A DNA stretch of 64,000 nucleotides, taken from contig CM077599.1 of NCBI GenBank assembly GCA_039654915.1, positions 17,238,501-17,302,500 on the forward strand. The letters run 5' to 3'. This DNA is from Aquilaria yunnanensis. Its lineage: Eukaryota > Streptophyta > Magnoliopsida > Malvales > Thymelaeaceae. Made by a program: the position numbers and the translations under genes. Shown here piece after piece: positions 48,456 through 60,884 of this stretch; the stretch's first letter is position 1, and every line of letters starts with the position of its first letter. The notes under the pieces are model-generated. The model was not told the origin of the DNA and searched no databases. It was given only the letters and a program-made list of their open reading frames with translations.

Positions 48456-48870
48456 AACCTAGCAGCGAATATCCTCAAACGACCGAGACCCACAATCCCG
48501 GGATTGGTAGAATAGGATGATTACCTCCATACTTTATTTGAAAACAATGAGGAAGAAATCCTCGAGTGGTGGAAGAACAAAAGACAAATATTCCAATCTT
48601 GTCCATACTGGCGCAAGAGATTTTGGCAGTTTCTGTTACCACTCTGAGAGTTTAAATGCGGTGACAATATCAATGTGTCAACCTCCCAGGAGCTATGCAT
48701 GTTCTGTAGGCCATCAAAACAATGCTCACTATATTACCCAAGTGGCCCTCTTGGTCTTTATGCAAATATATGTATATTGGTCAAACCATAATACACATAT
48801 TTACATTTATGCACACTATGGCAGCTAAGAAGAAAAACACTAACACAATTCTTAGTCTTGGCTTCCACAC

Positions 48871-51488
48871 ATTAAGCAATCTTGTAAAGTTTTTTTTTTT
48901 TTTTAGTGACCAGCCACCACACCTGTAACTTCCACTAATAAACTGTATCATTCTAGCCACATAACCCCCTGTTTTCTTTGCTCTATTATCAAGTAGAGAC
49001 TTAGAGCAAACCAAGGAATTTTGTTTTACATCAATAGCCCACCTATGGACCAAGTTATGGATTTTTGAAGTTGGTTACAAAATTCTGACCAAATGAACAG
49101 TAAATCAGCCAACTTTACAACGTCATATCTTTAGCTACAGGGCTCTAAATCCAGAAATTCCAAATTTCAATTCAACATCTGGATGTTTTCTAGATGTGGT
49201 CACAATTTCATATCAAGATTGATTCTACACAGGGAGATATTAAATTGTATGTGCAGAGTCGAAATTCTGGTCACCTTAGGACCATTTTGCCCATACAAAA
49301 TTTCTTAAAATGTATTCACTTCATTTCCTGATACAAAACCAATATAGGCAGTTCCATATATGCCTTATCCACATGGGAAACCATTTCCCTGAATTTAGAA
49401 TCTTTCCAACCCTTATTCATAAAAATTCCATCAAAACAGCCCATAAACACCATGTGGACAGCATTGTGCATACACTCCAAACTACACTCCAATGATTCAT
49501 ATATCCTTCTCACACTACATACACACCATACCCAGTTCATTTACATGCGTTCATGCACTACATACATGCCAATAACTTAGTTAATATGTACACTAAGCTT
49601 CTTGGAGAGCTCCACAAAGCACTAAGCACTCCAGAAACTTGAAGGGACCAGCTGCTGCGTAGGGCAGAAAGTACCATTACTAAAAATAGCTACTGTGCTC
49701 CAAAAATCATAAAACTTTTCAGTTTATCACTACACATATGGAAGTTAATATACCTGAAATTTCACAGATAAATTCAAACGAAAACTATTGATCTGAATGT
49801 TCTCTTTCAGGTACTCCTGAAATGGACAGAAAGGGGGTAAGTTTCTTGAATGAAACTTAGTAAGGGCTTATCAATAAAATCTTCAAACTCCAGCCATATA
49901 CCTGAAATCCAAAGACACTAAAACACAAAAATACAGTACAAACACACAAATATACACATCCAAATGCACAAACAAACACAGCAACAAACATATGAAATGA
50001 TGGCAGCAATAACACATTAGGATTAGTCCATAATCATTCAATTAAACATTAAGAACTCACTATGGCAACCCTCCTCAAGCTATTGCCTGGTCTTAGGAGG
50101 TCATTAGGTCTTAGTTAGTACTAACTTGGGCTCTAGAAACCCTGAATTTCACTGCCATAACAGAGCACCAAAGCTGTAGGGTTAAAACCCTTGGTGCAAT
50201 TTCCCCCTTAACCTAAACTTGGTTCATCAAGCTCTTGGCTCTCTTCCAAGCTTAGGGTCTTAGGTTCATGGATGTTTGGGCATCTGTATTGAACAATAAA
50301 CAACCATGAAACCCAGATAAAACCCTTACCTTTTTGCTGGAAATCCAATAAATCCTTTGTAAACCCAAAAACTAGGGGTTATTGCCTTCCTTGATGCTTC
50401 GGTTGTTTTCTCTTTCTTTCTCTTGATTATTTGCAGTAAGATGGCTATGGTGGATGGTGGAAGAGGTTAAGGAAGAGTTCTTAGCTGCTGGAAACCGAAA
50501 TTTAGGAAAGATGCCAATGAAATGAAGATTTTTCTAGCTTTATTTCCTTATTTATCTTTAGTAATGGCATATTTGCAAATTTTGCAAACTTTAAGCCACA
50601 CTTGGTCAATGTTTTTGCCAGCCATTTGGGATAAGAAAATGACATATTTTGGCATCTTCTAACCTTGGTCAAAAGTCATTTTCACCTTTAGAAAAATCTA
50701 GGACACCTAAGCACCTTAGTTGTCATTATGCCATAAATGGCAAACTTTACCTCTTTCAGCACTTTGGTCCCCAACAATATATTTAATTCCTTCCATGTTC
50801 TTTCTTCATAATTCCATCCATATCCTTTCTTCATAATTCCATCCATGTCCTTTCCATAGCCATATTTACAAATTTGTGCAATTGAGTACCCAATCTTTGT
50901 AACCTTACAATTTAGTCCATAGGTTACTTGACAATCAGGCAATATAATAATGCTTTCTTAAGGACCAAGCTATCATTGTTTTTGTCACTTAAGGGAGTAT
51001 ATATTGAATACTTTACACTTCACAATTCATACACTATGGTGAAAATTAAAGCATATAAGTTTAAGTCCTTATGCTATAATTTTCCCATTTTGTGAAGGTG
51101 GTAACAGTTTCGGTCTTAACCGTCACCTCCGAGGCCACATTTAGTGCAGGAAACAAATCATCTCGAAGAAACGAGTAAGGCTCACACCTGAAGCCGTTGA
51201 GGTTTGCATCTGTAACCGGGATTGGGCGCTTGCTACTATAAGGAAACAAGATATTAAAAGCTCCAATGATGAGGTTTTTTCTGATGATGACCAACAAGAG
51301 TTGATTGTAGGTTTTCATTACAATTTAAAGAATGTAATTGATCTGATTACGCTGCTAAACACAGATATTAAGTTTTACTTTTTTATTTTTTTCCATGGAA
51401 CATTTTGCCATTTTCAAGCGTAAGGCATGTTCCAAATTATGTAAGTGCCGTTTGTCTTTTTCATTAATAAAATTTACGCTAATGATAG
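48871..51488. other. noncoding DNA, probably old LTR or similar repeat; one short unassigned frame
   Basis: No gene is supported. The text at 48900-50640 reads like LTR or untranslated retroelement sequence, but I could not pair its ends. A short tandem repeat (TCTTCATAATTCCATCCAT type) lies at 50785-50850. A minus-strand frame at 51061-51318 (85 codons, with RPIPVTDANLNGFRCEPYSF) has an ordinary protein look but no family I recognise. Confidence 0.4.
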
Positions 51489-52432
51489 TGTTGATAGCCA
51501 AAGGCTATTGCCTCCTCGGTAGTAACTCCCTGCCAGAATATTGGCCGAGGAGTCTGACGTCACCCAAGAGAGGATCTTTTTACTGACCTCGGAAGGTGCG
51601 AAGTCAAACACTATGAGCTCGAGACTTCGGTTAGCTCGTCAGGAATTCCGAGGACAACACCGTCTCCACCGAGGGGCCAAACTGACCGTCTTCGGGTAAG
51701 AGAGCCATCTCTCTGAAGTAAGGAAGAATTTCCCCGAAGACAGAGGCCCCGAAGAGGATCTTCCCCGAACAAGAAACACCTGAACAAGGGAATCCCCTAA
51801 CTATGGGTGTGAGTCCCGAAGAAGGTGTTCATCAAGGGAACTCCCAGAACTATGGGATAGATCCCGAAGGAGGTGCTCGCACCGAAGAACGGATAGAATC
51901 CGAAGAGGGTGCACGCACCGAAGGGCGACCTCGCCCAGGGGACCTCGGGAGTACGGTATGAGCATTTAAGGAGCCTCTGACATGTCGCCCACAAGTCCTA
52001 CACGTCACATCTGAACGGCGAACTGACACGTCGCAGCCCCCCCAGTCCTGACACAACCTGTCCGGGTCCAGGGCTAAAGGAGGCTGCAAATGGCTGCCTG
52101 TCCCCTAGGTCCAAAAGTACAGATCAAATCCGACCGAACACGTGTCATGATCTGAACGGACCAACTACTCCTATAAATACTAGGAAATGGGACTGGGCAA
52201 AGGATGGGCACTTTCCTCCCTCTGAGAAAACACAAAACAGGCAAGACACTTGATCCCTTAGTGTTCTTCCTCCACTTTCACTCAGAAAACTGACTTGGGC
52301 GTCGGAGGGTCCTCCTCGGAAAAGCAAACCGGGGACCTCCTAACCTCTTCTTTGAGCTTTTCATGCACACTCAGCTGGGAAACCAGAGCTCCAGGCGCTC
52401 GCCTCCTCAGGAAGTCTCTCCACCTGTCAACA
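51489..52432 (+). repeat. 5' LTR of the gypsy element
   Basis: Begins TGTTGA and ends TCAACA, inverted short ends as in LTRs, about 944 bases. A TATA box (CTATAAATAC) at 52171-52180 is well placed for the promoter. CCGAAG-rich short repeats fill 51780-51930. With no 3' LTR present for comparison the borders are approximate. Confidence 0.65.
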
Positions 52433-52465
52433 TGACAGCAAACGAAGATGCTTTGGGGCATCATT

Positions 52466-52485
52466 TGGCGCCGTCTGTGGGAAAC
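52466..52485 (+). other. primer-binding site of the gypsy element
   Basis: TGGCGCCGTCTGTGGGAAAC, the typical PBS text of plant Tat-type gypsy elements, about 33 bases after the LTR border I propose. That spacing is longer than usual, so the LTR may extend further. Confidence 0.8.
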
Positions 52486-52599
52486 TACTCCCAGGTAGCT
52501 GTTGTCGAAACTCGGCGTTAGAAGGACAAAGGACTCCCGAAGTCCCCGTCCGCGCCTGAAAACCAACCAGCTACTGAACAAAGTCCCCCAGAGACTTCC

Positions 52600-53697
52600 T
52601 TGCCTGAAGAGGAACGCCCTCTTGTCATCACCATGGGTTTTTTACGAGACTTTCAGAGGTCCGTTGTGGCTGAAATGACACAACAGATAGACCGAAGGTG
52701 GCCGCAACCAGCCCAAGCGCAAAAACCCACTTCGCCAGCACGACCTCGGGAGAAAAGCCCAAGGGCAACCCATCATAGCTCGGGAAGTGGGGAGCCACGG
52801 GAAGGGTCCTCGACAGATAACTTGCCCCTCGGAGCGCGGCTGGCGGAAAGAGCGAGGTCTGAACGACCCGAAGTCCCGTCCAGAAGGAGTTTGTCGCCAG
52901 AGGCAAGGTCCCCCTCACCTCGGTACCGAAGTCGCTCCCCGAAGAGACGGCAACAGTCCTTTTACCCAAGAACCTCCAAGCACCAGGAAGAGGAGCCCAG
53001 TGCTACGCTCCTCCTGGAGAAAGTCTTGGCAAGACTGGAGAGAGTGGAACAGCAGGTGGCACGCAAGCCTGTTTGGGCCAGGCTAACTGAAACCGTCTCT
53101 GGAGATGAAACTCCTTTCGCCCGAACAGTGGTCGAGGCGGCCATGCCAAGTGACTTCAGGCTACCTCGACTAGAGACCTATGAGGGTCGGACTGATCCCC
53201 AGGCCCACCTAACAAAGTACAAACGCAGCATGGTGCTACATGGGGCTGATGATGCTACGCTCTGCAAGTGCTTTGAAGTCACCCTCGCAGGACCAGCAAC
53301 TGCCTGGTACAATTCCCTGCCTCCCGGAAACATCAGGGGGTTCCAGGAGCTGTCCACAGCGTTCACCCAACAGTTCATTGGGAGCAAGCCGACGGCGAAG
53401 ATGCCTGTCCAGATGTTTGACATAGCACAAAGAAACGGGGAGACCATCCGTGACTATGTCGAGAGGTTCAACAGAGAGGCCCTCAGTGTTCCGGACTTTC
53501 GTCTCGAAATCCGCATCCTCGCCATGACGAGGGGCCTCCGGAGGGATTCGCACTTGTTTTATGAATTCTCCAAAGATCCCCCGGACACGCTGGGAGAATT
53601 CTACCGAAGGGCTGAACAACATATGACAGCCGAAGAACTGAGAATGACTGGACCGAAGGCTGACCATATTCACGCTCGTGGCGAAGGGTCCAGCTAG
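52600..53697 (+). pseudogene. gypsy gag, ended by an in-frame TAG
   Basis: 365 codons. The N-terminal half is rich in Arg/Ser/Pro; the retrotransposon gag domain (PF03732) spans residues about 190-345 (YEGRTDPQAHL, AGPATAWYNSLP, FTQQFIGSKP, RLEIRILAMTRGLR). The TAG at 53695-53697 is in the same frame as the pol part that follows, so gag-pol was probably one frame and this stop is likely a mutation. Gag forms the virus-like particle. Confidence 0.85.
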
Positions 53698-53739
53698 CAA
53701 GCCCGGTGTCCAACGGAACAGTTAGGCCGACCTCGGAGA

Positions 53740-56400
53740 ATGCGAGTAGGAGGAAGGAAGCCCCAAAACTTTACACCTCTGAGCACCACGAGGGCTAACG
53801 TCCTCATGGCGTTGGAAAAACAGGGGGCTCAAATCCAACGACCGAGGGGCATGACTGCTGAAAACAGAAGGAACATGAAGAAGTTCTGTCAGTTCCACTA
53901 TGATCACGGTCATGACACCGAAGACTGCTTTCAGTTGAAAAAGTACATCGAATCACTGATAAAGCAGGGCCAGTTTTGGCGTTATTTGAGAATGCCTTCC
54001 CCGAAGGGGAAAAAAGAGGAAGAAGGAAAGCCCGATGACGAGGATTACGATTCAGACAGGCAAAGGAACCGAAGTCCGAGAAGGCGTCCTCCACCTTCGG
54101 CAGGAGTAATACAGACGATCACAACCGGACTTCCATCCTCGGAAAGAAAAAGAAGGGCCAGAGAGATAGCGGTGATGGAATATCAGTGCCCAACGAAAAA
54201 ATTGACCCGCGAGGATGGCTCCACCATCGTATTTCCCCATGACGATCCATTGCTGATAATGGCGAGGATAGGAAACTGGGACGTCAAGAGGGTACTGCTG
54301 GACGATGGGTCAAACGCAGACGTCTTGTTCTCACATTTGCTGCCAAGCTTGGGCATATCCAGGAGTGACCTCAAGGCTGTTACTTCACCCACGTTCGGCG
54401 TGGGACCATCTGAGCTACCTGTCCTCGGGTGGATCGACCTCCCCTTAATGATGAAAGGAACTTCGGAAAAAGGAACTGCTGAGTTGTTCGCCTCTACCAT
54501 GGCAAGATTCATAGTCATGGACGTTCCTTCGTCATACAACGCCATCCTCGGCAGACAGACACAGGGAAATTTGCACATTTGCCCTGATGTAAAGTACTTG
54601 ACCGTCACCTTCGCCACCAAAGAAGGAGACGCAAAGATCTTCATTGATCAAGCCGAGGTGAGAAAGGTGTTCGTCAGAGCACGAAAGGCTCCAGCAAGCA
54701 ATTTAGCACTTGCTGTAGAAGCAAAAGAGCTGGAAAGGGGCGAGGCAGAAGATCCCACAAAAGCGGAAACAGAAGAAGTAGAGCTTGTCCCAGGCCATAG
54801 TACCCGAATAGGGAAAAGCATGGCTGAAGGAGACAAGGAAAAACTTGTATCTTTTCTGCTTGCAAATAAAGATCTGTTTGCCTACTCGCCGAAGGACATG
54901 CCAGGGGTAAACCCTCGCGTAATCCAGCATAGCCTCAAAGCGAGTCCGGAAGTAAAACCTGTCCGGCAAAAGAAACGGAGCATCTCAGCTCACAAAAGTG
55001 ACTTCGTCAAGACCGAAGTCCAGCGTCTGATAGACGCTAGCGTTATCCGGGAGGTAAACTACCCCGAATGGCTGAGCAACGTGGTAATTGCCACAAAAGA
55101 AGGAAGTAGTAAGCTCCGGATGTGCATCGACTTCAGAAATTTGAACGATGCTTGCCCGAAAGATTCATATCCTCTTCCGCCAATAGACCAACTGGTAGAC
55201 TCAACTGCCGAGTACGGGCTCCTAAGTTTCCTGGACGCTTTCAGTGGCTACCATCAGATAAGGATGGACCCCGAAGATGAAGAGAAGACTGCCTTCATCA
55301 CCGAGGGAGGAACATATTGCTATATTAGGATGCCCTTCGGGCTCAAGAATGCAGGAGCCACCTACCAGAGGCTGATGAACAAGGTCTTCAAAGACCAAAT
55401 GGGGAGGAACATGGAGGTGTATGTTGACAATATGATAGTCAAAAGCAAACTGCCTGGCTACCACGTTGCAGATTTAGAGGAAACCTTCCAAAAACTCAGA
55501 GCCTTTGGGATCCGCCTTAATCCTGAGAAATGCATCTTCGGGGTGACCTCGGGAAAGTTCCTTGGGTACATGGTATCCGAAAGAGGCATCGATGCTAACC
55601 CCGAGAAGATTAAAGCTCTGCTTGAATTCTGAACTCCAGCCACAGTCAAAGATGTGCAAAGACTCACCGGAAGAATAACCTCTCTGAGCAGGTTTATTTC
55701 CAGGTACGGAGATAGGTGTCGACCCTTCTTCAAAGTGCTCACAAAGGCAGCAAAGATGGAAGGCGACCTCGTAAGGAATGGTCATCCTTGGGATGAAGAT
55801 TGCCAAAAAGCCTGGGAAAAACTCAAAGTCTACTTGGCCAGCCTGCCGACTCTGTGGCAACCTCGGGAGGGAGAGCCCATCGTATTATACCTCGACGTCA
55901 CGAAAAAAGCTGTGAGCTCGGTCCTCGTGAAAGAAGAAGGGCCAAAGCAATGGCCGGTCTACTATGTCAGCAAGTCCCTGCATGGCGCCGAAGTCAGGTA
56001 CCCTTTGCTTCAAAAAGCTATATATGCCTTAGTGCTTGCAGGGAGAAGGCTGCGGCCATACTTTCAGGCTCACCCCATTATCGTCCGAAGTACCCTGCCT
56101 CTACGGGATGTTATGAGGAAAGTTGATCACTCGGGAAGGCTTTCCAAGTGGTGTATAGAGCTTGGCGAACACGATATCACGTATGAACCCCGGAAAGCTA
56201 TAAAAGCTCAAGCTTTGGCAGACTTCATCGCCGAAGTACCAAACACCGAGGAGGGACATTCGTTTTCGGGCGAAGACGAGCCAGAATGGACGTTATATGT
56301 TGATGGGGCCTCAGGATCCGAACACCAGGGAGCTGGAGTGATTATCAGAGGCCCCGAAGGCCTAGAAATAATGAAGGTGACAAAGTTTGATAATCAATGA
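53740..56400 (+). pseudogene. gypsy pol: protease, RT, RNase H (truncated, internal stop)
   Basis: One continuous frame, with a TGA at 55630-55632, from a knuckle-like FCQFHYDHGHDTEDC through an aspartic protease (LLDDGSNADVLF), reverse transcriptase (SSKLRMCIDFRNLNDACPKD, SFLDAFSGYHQI, MPFGLKNAGATYQRLM), the RT-linked RNase H (55840-56230) and the start of the second RNase H (YVDGASG). The catalytic box reads YVDN instead of YVDD, which should kill polymerase activity. The final residues, after about 56382, belong to the neighbouring LTR. Confidence 0.88.
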
Positions 56401-57653
56401 ATCAAAAAATACAAAGTAGACAAGAAATGGAAAAAGAGAAAATAAGAGCTTGAACACCAAGATTTTTATAGAAGTTTGGTCTCTCCTATTGAGAGCATAC
56501 TCTTCTCCTCAAGCTTATTACTTGAGAGTTTCTTCTTTACTAAACAATTGCAATTATACAAGACCTCATATTCTTTGGTAGCTTTCTTTACCACCAATCC
56601 TTACTAGTTTTCCTATAGGCTAATTAGAAACTTCACCAACACTCTTTCCCTTACTAGTTTTTTAAAGGCTAACTAGAAATCTTTTTAACTCTCTTTTCCT
56701 TACAAGGAAATCACTTAAATACTCTAGCTAAACTTAGTAAACTCGTGATTACAAGGTGGTAAGAACAATAGAAGCACTCAAAGCTAGATAAACAAGTGAA
56801 AGCTCAATCTCTTAACATTTTTAAAACTCAAGCTCTTTGAAGATGAAATCTCTTTTTTAGTTGCCAGGAATTCTTCCCAAAGTATTTCCCTCTGTTTTTA
56901 TACTCATTTAGGAGCCAAAAAGATGTTGAAATCCTATAAAGAAGGTTTGCAGACGTTCATAGAATTCTGATGACCGTTGTTGTCAAATTTGACAACTTTT
57001 AGCCTCTGTCTTAATTCTACCCGTTTGGAAGATTTCAACCTATTGAAAAATGTGTTTAGTTTGAGCTCCAATGGCTAGGCAGTGTCATTTATGATTGGTT
57101 TGGTATGAAATCTATGTGGCAACTGAGTTGAAATGCATTAGATTTGAATTTTTAAAGATTTATGGGACGCGTTCTCATGTGGAAGACATTTCTAGCGATT
57201 TTCAACTGGTTGTTTTGCTTCTAACCAGTTGTTTCTGACTTTCAGGAGCTAAAACCGATTCTGCCTTAAAAAATCAATCCGCTGGTTCATTCCAACTTAT
57301 TGCTTTATAACTTCTTGGAGCTAAAACGTCTTAGGTGCAAAAATAAACATACAAACCAACTTGTTGAACCTTTTCAACTTCTTGTTTTGCTTTCCTTGTA
57401 CCTTATTACACTAACTTGCCAATTTTTACACCTTACTAACTCATTTTAACGCCAAATCAACTTACTTTAAGCGTTTGATATAAAACACTTGAGAAATTAA
57501 ATTTGAGTGAAATACTGGATCAAAATACATTTTTCTTTTCTTAAAGAAAGATCAAACCCATTTGACCCAAGAAATAAAACATTTAAAAAGATAAACTAAC
57601 TTTGCTTTGTAATCATCAAAATTAACCACTTAATCAATGACCCAAATCCAACA
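56383..57653 (-). repeat. 3' LTR (left copy), truncated
   Basis: On the minus strand it begins TGTTGGATTTGGGTC (at 57653) and matches the right copy. It stops at about 56383, lacking roughly the last 195 bases of the LTR, at the junction with the gypsy element. Confidence 0.85.
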
Positions 57654-57669
57654 ATCTCCCCATTTTTTT
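57654..57669 (-). other. polypurine tract
   Basis: Minus-strand AAAAAAATGGGGAGAT directly before the 3' LTR, as required for plus-strand priming. Confidence 0.75.
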
Positions 57670-58356
57670 ATGATAACAAAACTTTTGAGAGAACTAATAG
57701 AAAAAACTGAGTATAAAAAAAAATTAAAGCAATTTTGACATAGTCTCCCCTAAAAAGTAAGCAAACCTCTCTATTTAAAAAGCAACAAGACATCACAAAT
57801 ATCTAATATATATAATAGTCCAATCACTTCCTCAAGCAATAACAAGAATTTATGTTCCTATTTTATCCAACATAAATTAACAAAACTCCCCCAATTCTTG
57901 CATATATATATACTTAAATCAATAAGCATAATATAACACCAAATTATCAAGAACAACAATAAGCTAATGAACCAATAATTTTGTCCACCATTTTTTCATA
58001 ATAAAAAATAGTGAAATATGAAGCATAATAACATAGAAAAAAATGCAAACATATGAAAGAAAAAGATAATGAACATGATGTGCACATTATAATATCACAA
58101 AGAGAATGACACACAAGCACTTAAAAACATCCATAATAAGTCATAATAACCATGTGGAACAAATCCACAATAATAAAAGTCATAGAACTAGATGGGCAAC
58201 CCAAGTCTAAAAATAGTGAAAATAATGTTTGTGCCACATTAAGAACAAGTTCTTCAAACTTGAACCAAAGAGGAACTAATAGGGGGTAGGAAAGAAGGGT
58301 CTCGAGAGAAGAGGAATGATGGCAAGGCAGGGGTTAAGCGATGGAATAGCAGGGGC

Positions 58357-58544
58357 CAGTGGCGGAGCAACGTTCACCCGAGTGAGGGCAATTGCCCCTG
58401 TTGAATTTTGAAAAAATGATAATTTAGTATTATATCTTTAATAAAATGTGCAACTTAATCCAATAAGTTTTAAAGCGTACAGCTATATATTATAAATGAA
58501 TTATCTATTGCCCCCACTGACAATTTTTTCTAGCTCCGCCCCTG
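58357..58544. mobile_element. hAT-type MITE, 188 bp, perfect 8-bp target duplication
   Basis: Starts CAGTGGCGGAGC and ends GCTCCGCCCCTG, inverted repeats that extend imperfectly inward. The target duplication GCAGGGGC lies at 58349-58356 and 58545-58552, perfect. It is inserted in the internal region of the LTR element, so it is younger than that insertion or moved with it. Confidence 0.92.
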
Positions 58545-58685
58545 GCAGGGGCAACGGTTGTAGGAGCTTCAGAAGCTGTATCTGCCAAAGTGTTGGGCTT
58601 AGTAGAAGTTGGAGGATCTTTAGTTGTAGTCTCAGACTTTTTGCTTTGATGGGAAACCAGTTGGAAAAGGAGATAGTGGATGTCA

Positions 58686-60060
58686 TCAAGCTTCCCCAAG
58701 TTTGGCATGAATTTCAGTTTGGGATTGTTCCAAGGAATCAAGCATGGCATTGGTTTTGGTTAACTTATGAGTGAGCACCTCTAACATAGTAGGCTCGTGT
58801 TCTTTATTCTCATCAACACTCTGATCACTTTCCGCAGCAACTTCTTCATCGCCATGCTTTTTCTTTACTTCTCTAATTGTCTTCTGAAGGTACTTCTTAT
58901 ATGTGGCCTCATCCTTGTTCCAACCAACTTCTTCAACAAACCTTAAACCTCCCAATCTCAAATTTGTAGGATCAACAAGGGATGCACTATTTATCCAGTG
59001 AAAGCTCACTGGTGTTGCAAGCTACCCTATGGGCTTCAAGAAGCCGAGTGATAAGAGTAAGATAAGGCAAATGGGCTACCTTAACGATAGTTGCCTTTTT
59101 CATTTGGTACAAGATTCTAATACCAAAATCCTCATTGTTCTGCTTAGTTATCTTGTACATAAGACATGCATCATGATAAGTGACATTATTTGCATCATCC
59201 ATAGGCACCAAAATATTAGCAATAATCCATTACAAAACTTGATCATGAAACTAGCAAACTTGGAGAAACTCTATTAGGCAACTGAGAGCAAACTTTAACT
59301 AACCCCGGAAAGAAACGCTTCAAAATATATTCATGAACCTTGAAACTTTTCTTAGTTTCTGATTTAACACCAACTACAGTAGAGATAAAATTCTTGGATG
59401 CAAAAATATTAATGCCATTCACTTGGCTAGTGAGTGTGAAAGATTTCTCATCCACCTTTAAATGTTTGTAAAATTCACCAATCTAAGCCTCTGAACCTCT
59501 AGGTTTCTAACTAATAAAAGAGTCTAACTTGAAAAATTCAACCCAAAGCACCAATTTATCAAACTTTTGTTTCTTAAAATCTTTGATAAAAACAATTCAT
59601 TTCTTAAATAGTTTTTTAATCCTTTGAGTTTCTTCAGTAATAGGAGCCACATTCACAATAAGGGAGTCGATTACCTCAATTTCTTCTTTTTCAGAAGAAG
59701 AAGGCGGTGGAAAAGATGGTGGTTGGACTGCCAGACATTTTTTCTTTGTTGCACTTGCCTTCAGCCATTTGCGAGTAAAGCCCCATTGTTAGTCACATCT
59801 CAGCCTCTTTTTGGTACGCCCCCACTAGAGTTCGAGGCACCATGAAGGGTAGAACAGAGATTAAAGAAAAAAGTCATGATTTTGGGCTATTTGTAGTAGG
59901 TCAAAGATTGGGGCTAGGGTTTCAAACAAGAAATGAACTCACTGAAATGAGAACAATCAACCAGGAGAAGCTGCAGCAATGAAGAAGAAGAAGACGAACT
60001 AGCTTAGAGAGATGGTGGGCTGAGTGGTTCAAAGGAACGAGAGAGACCAAATGGTATTGA
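58686..60060 (-). pseudogene. plant-transposon-protein domain of the LTR element (decayed)
   Basis: Minus-strand pieces (59211-58987: VPMDDANNVTYHDACLMYKI; 59009-58686: GWNKDEATYKKYLQKTI, then an acidic coiled tail) resemble the domain named putative plant transposon protein (PF20167), found in many non-autonomous plant elements. Several stops separate the pieces. The function of this domain is unknown. Confidence 0.55.
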
Positions 60061-60884
60061 GGAAGAATATGTTGAGACGTTAGAGATTCTCCTTTTAAAA
60101 ACATGCTAAGAGTTGTTTTAACAAGGTAAAAACGATAACGTTTAAATAAAAGAAAGCCTTTTTTTAAGCAAAACACTCAATTGAAAAATAAATACCCTAT
60201 TAAAATAAAAGGACAAAGGGTTTGGAAATAAAACCCAGAAGGAAAAAATTTTAAAACACCGGAATGAAAAGTTTTAACCCTATTAAATTAAAAAAACTGG
60301 TTCAAAAATTTTAAAACTTAAGAGAAGTGCATTAAAAAAGCAAAACAAGTGACCAAAAAGCTTGAAACAATGAGTGACACACTTCAATATATGAATATTT
60401 GAATTATATAACCATGAAATTGACTTTTCATGATAACACAATTCCATTCTTTGGAGCATTTCATACTTTACAAGCAATCAACATATTACAAATAAGTAAT
60501 TCAAGTCAATAATCACAAACAACCATTTAAAAGTCAACAATGTTATCAAATTTAAGCTTTAATCTCAAGCATTTGCCATTGTATGTCATTATGCTCCCAG
60601 TTCCTTTCTTACAAGTGCTTAGAGCCTTATGTAGAATCATTTTTTTATTGCTCCATGCTCTAGCACCATACAAGAGATTTTAAATTTTGATTTTTGGTGC
60701 CCAAATTTTCTCAGGTCCTTCAATGTTAGTCACAACCTTAGTTCCCTTAGGAGCCCAAATCATCTTATAGCCAATTTGTTCATTTAGTTTCTTGGTTATA
60801 CAATCATATGTATAATGACATTTTCTTTCACATGCCTGAGAAGTTGTGAACGGGCTATATATAGTATATGATACACCAACAAGC

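Larger units (their letters stand above)
45826..48870 (+). pseudogene. RICESLEEPER-like hAT transposase pseudogene
   Basis: The left edge (TAAAGGTGGCCACTGGG, then GGCCCGG-rich text) looks like a hAT terminus. A start at 46400 (MALRGKNSSKGKG) is followed by a BED zinc finger at about 46700-46840 (WAHYDQIWEGETRYAKCKHC, SGTSTLTRHLTKVH). Next come the hAT catalytic-region landmarks (47309-47533: FLSISFDNASNN, HVRCLYHILNLHVQ) and a C-terminal part (48517-48600: LHTLFENNEEEILEWWKN, in a shifted frame). Stops, shifts and two internal tandem duplications break it. The right end and target duplication were not found. The family includes domesticated RICESLEEPER/DAYSLEEPER genes, but this copy is broken. 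Confidence 0.8.
51489..56382 (+). mobile_element. Ty3/gypsy (Tat-like) LTR retrotransposon, 3'-truncated
   Basis: The 5' LTR (51489-52432) is followed by a primer-binding site, gag, protease, RT and the first part of RNase H. The sequence ends abruptly at about 56382, where another LTR element begins. Integrase, PPT and 3' LTR are absent. Gag shows the WYNSLP and FxxQF pattern of PF03732, and the Tat-type CxFHYDHGHDTEDC knuckle starts the pol part. Confidence 0.88.

Noticed and set aside
52628..55860. Several long minus-strand frames under the gypsy element
   Set aside because: All are antisense shadows of the gag-pol frame, which has the family motifs.
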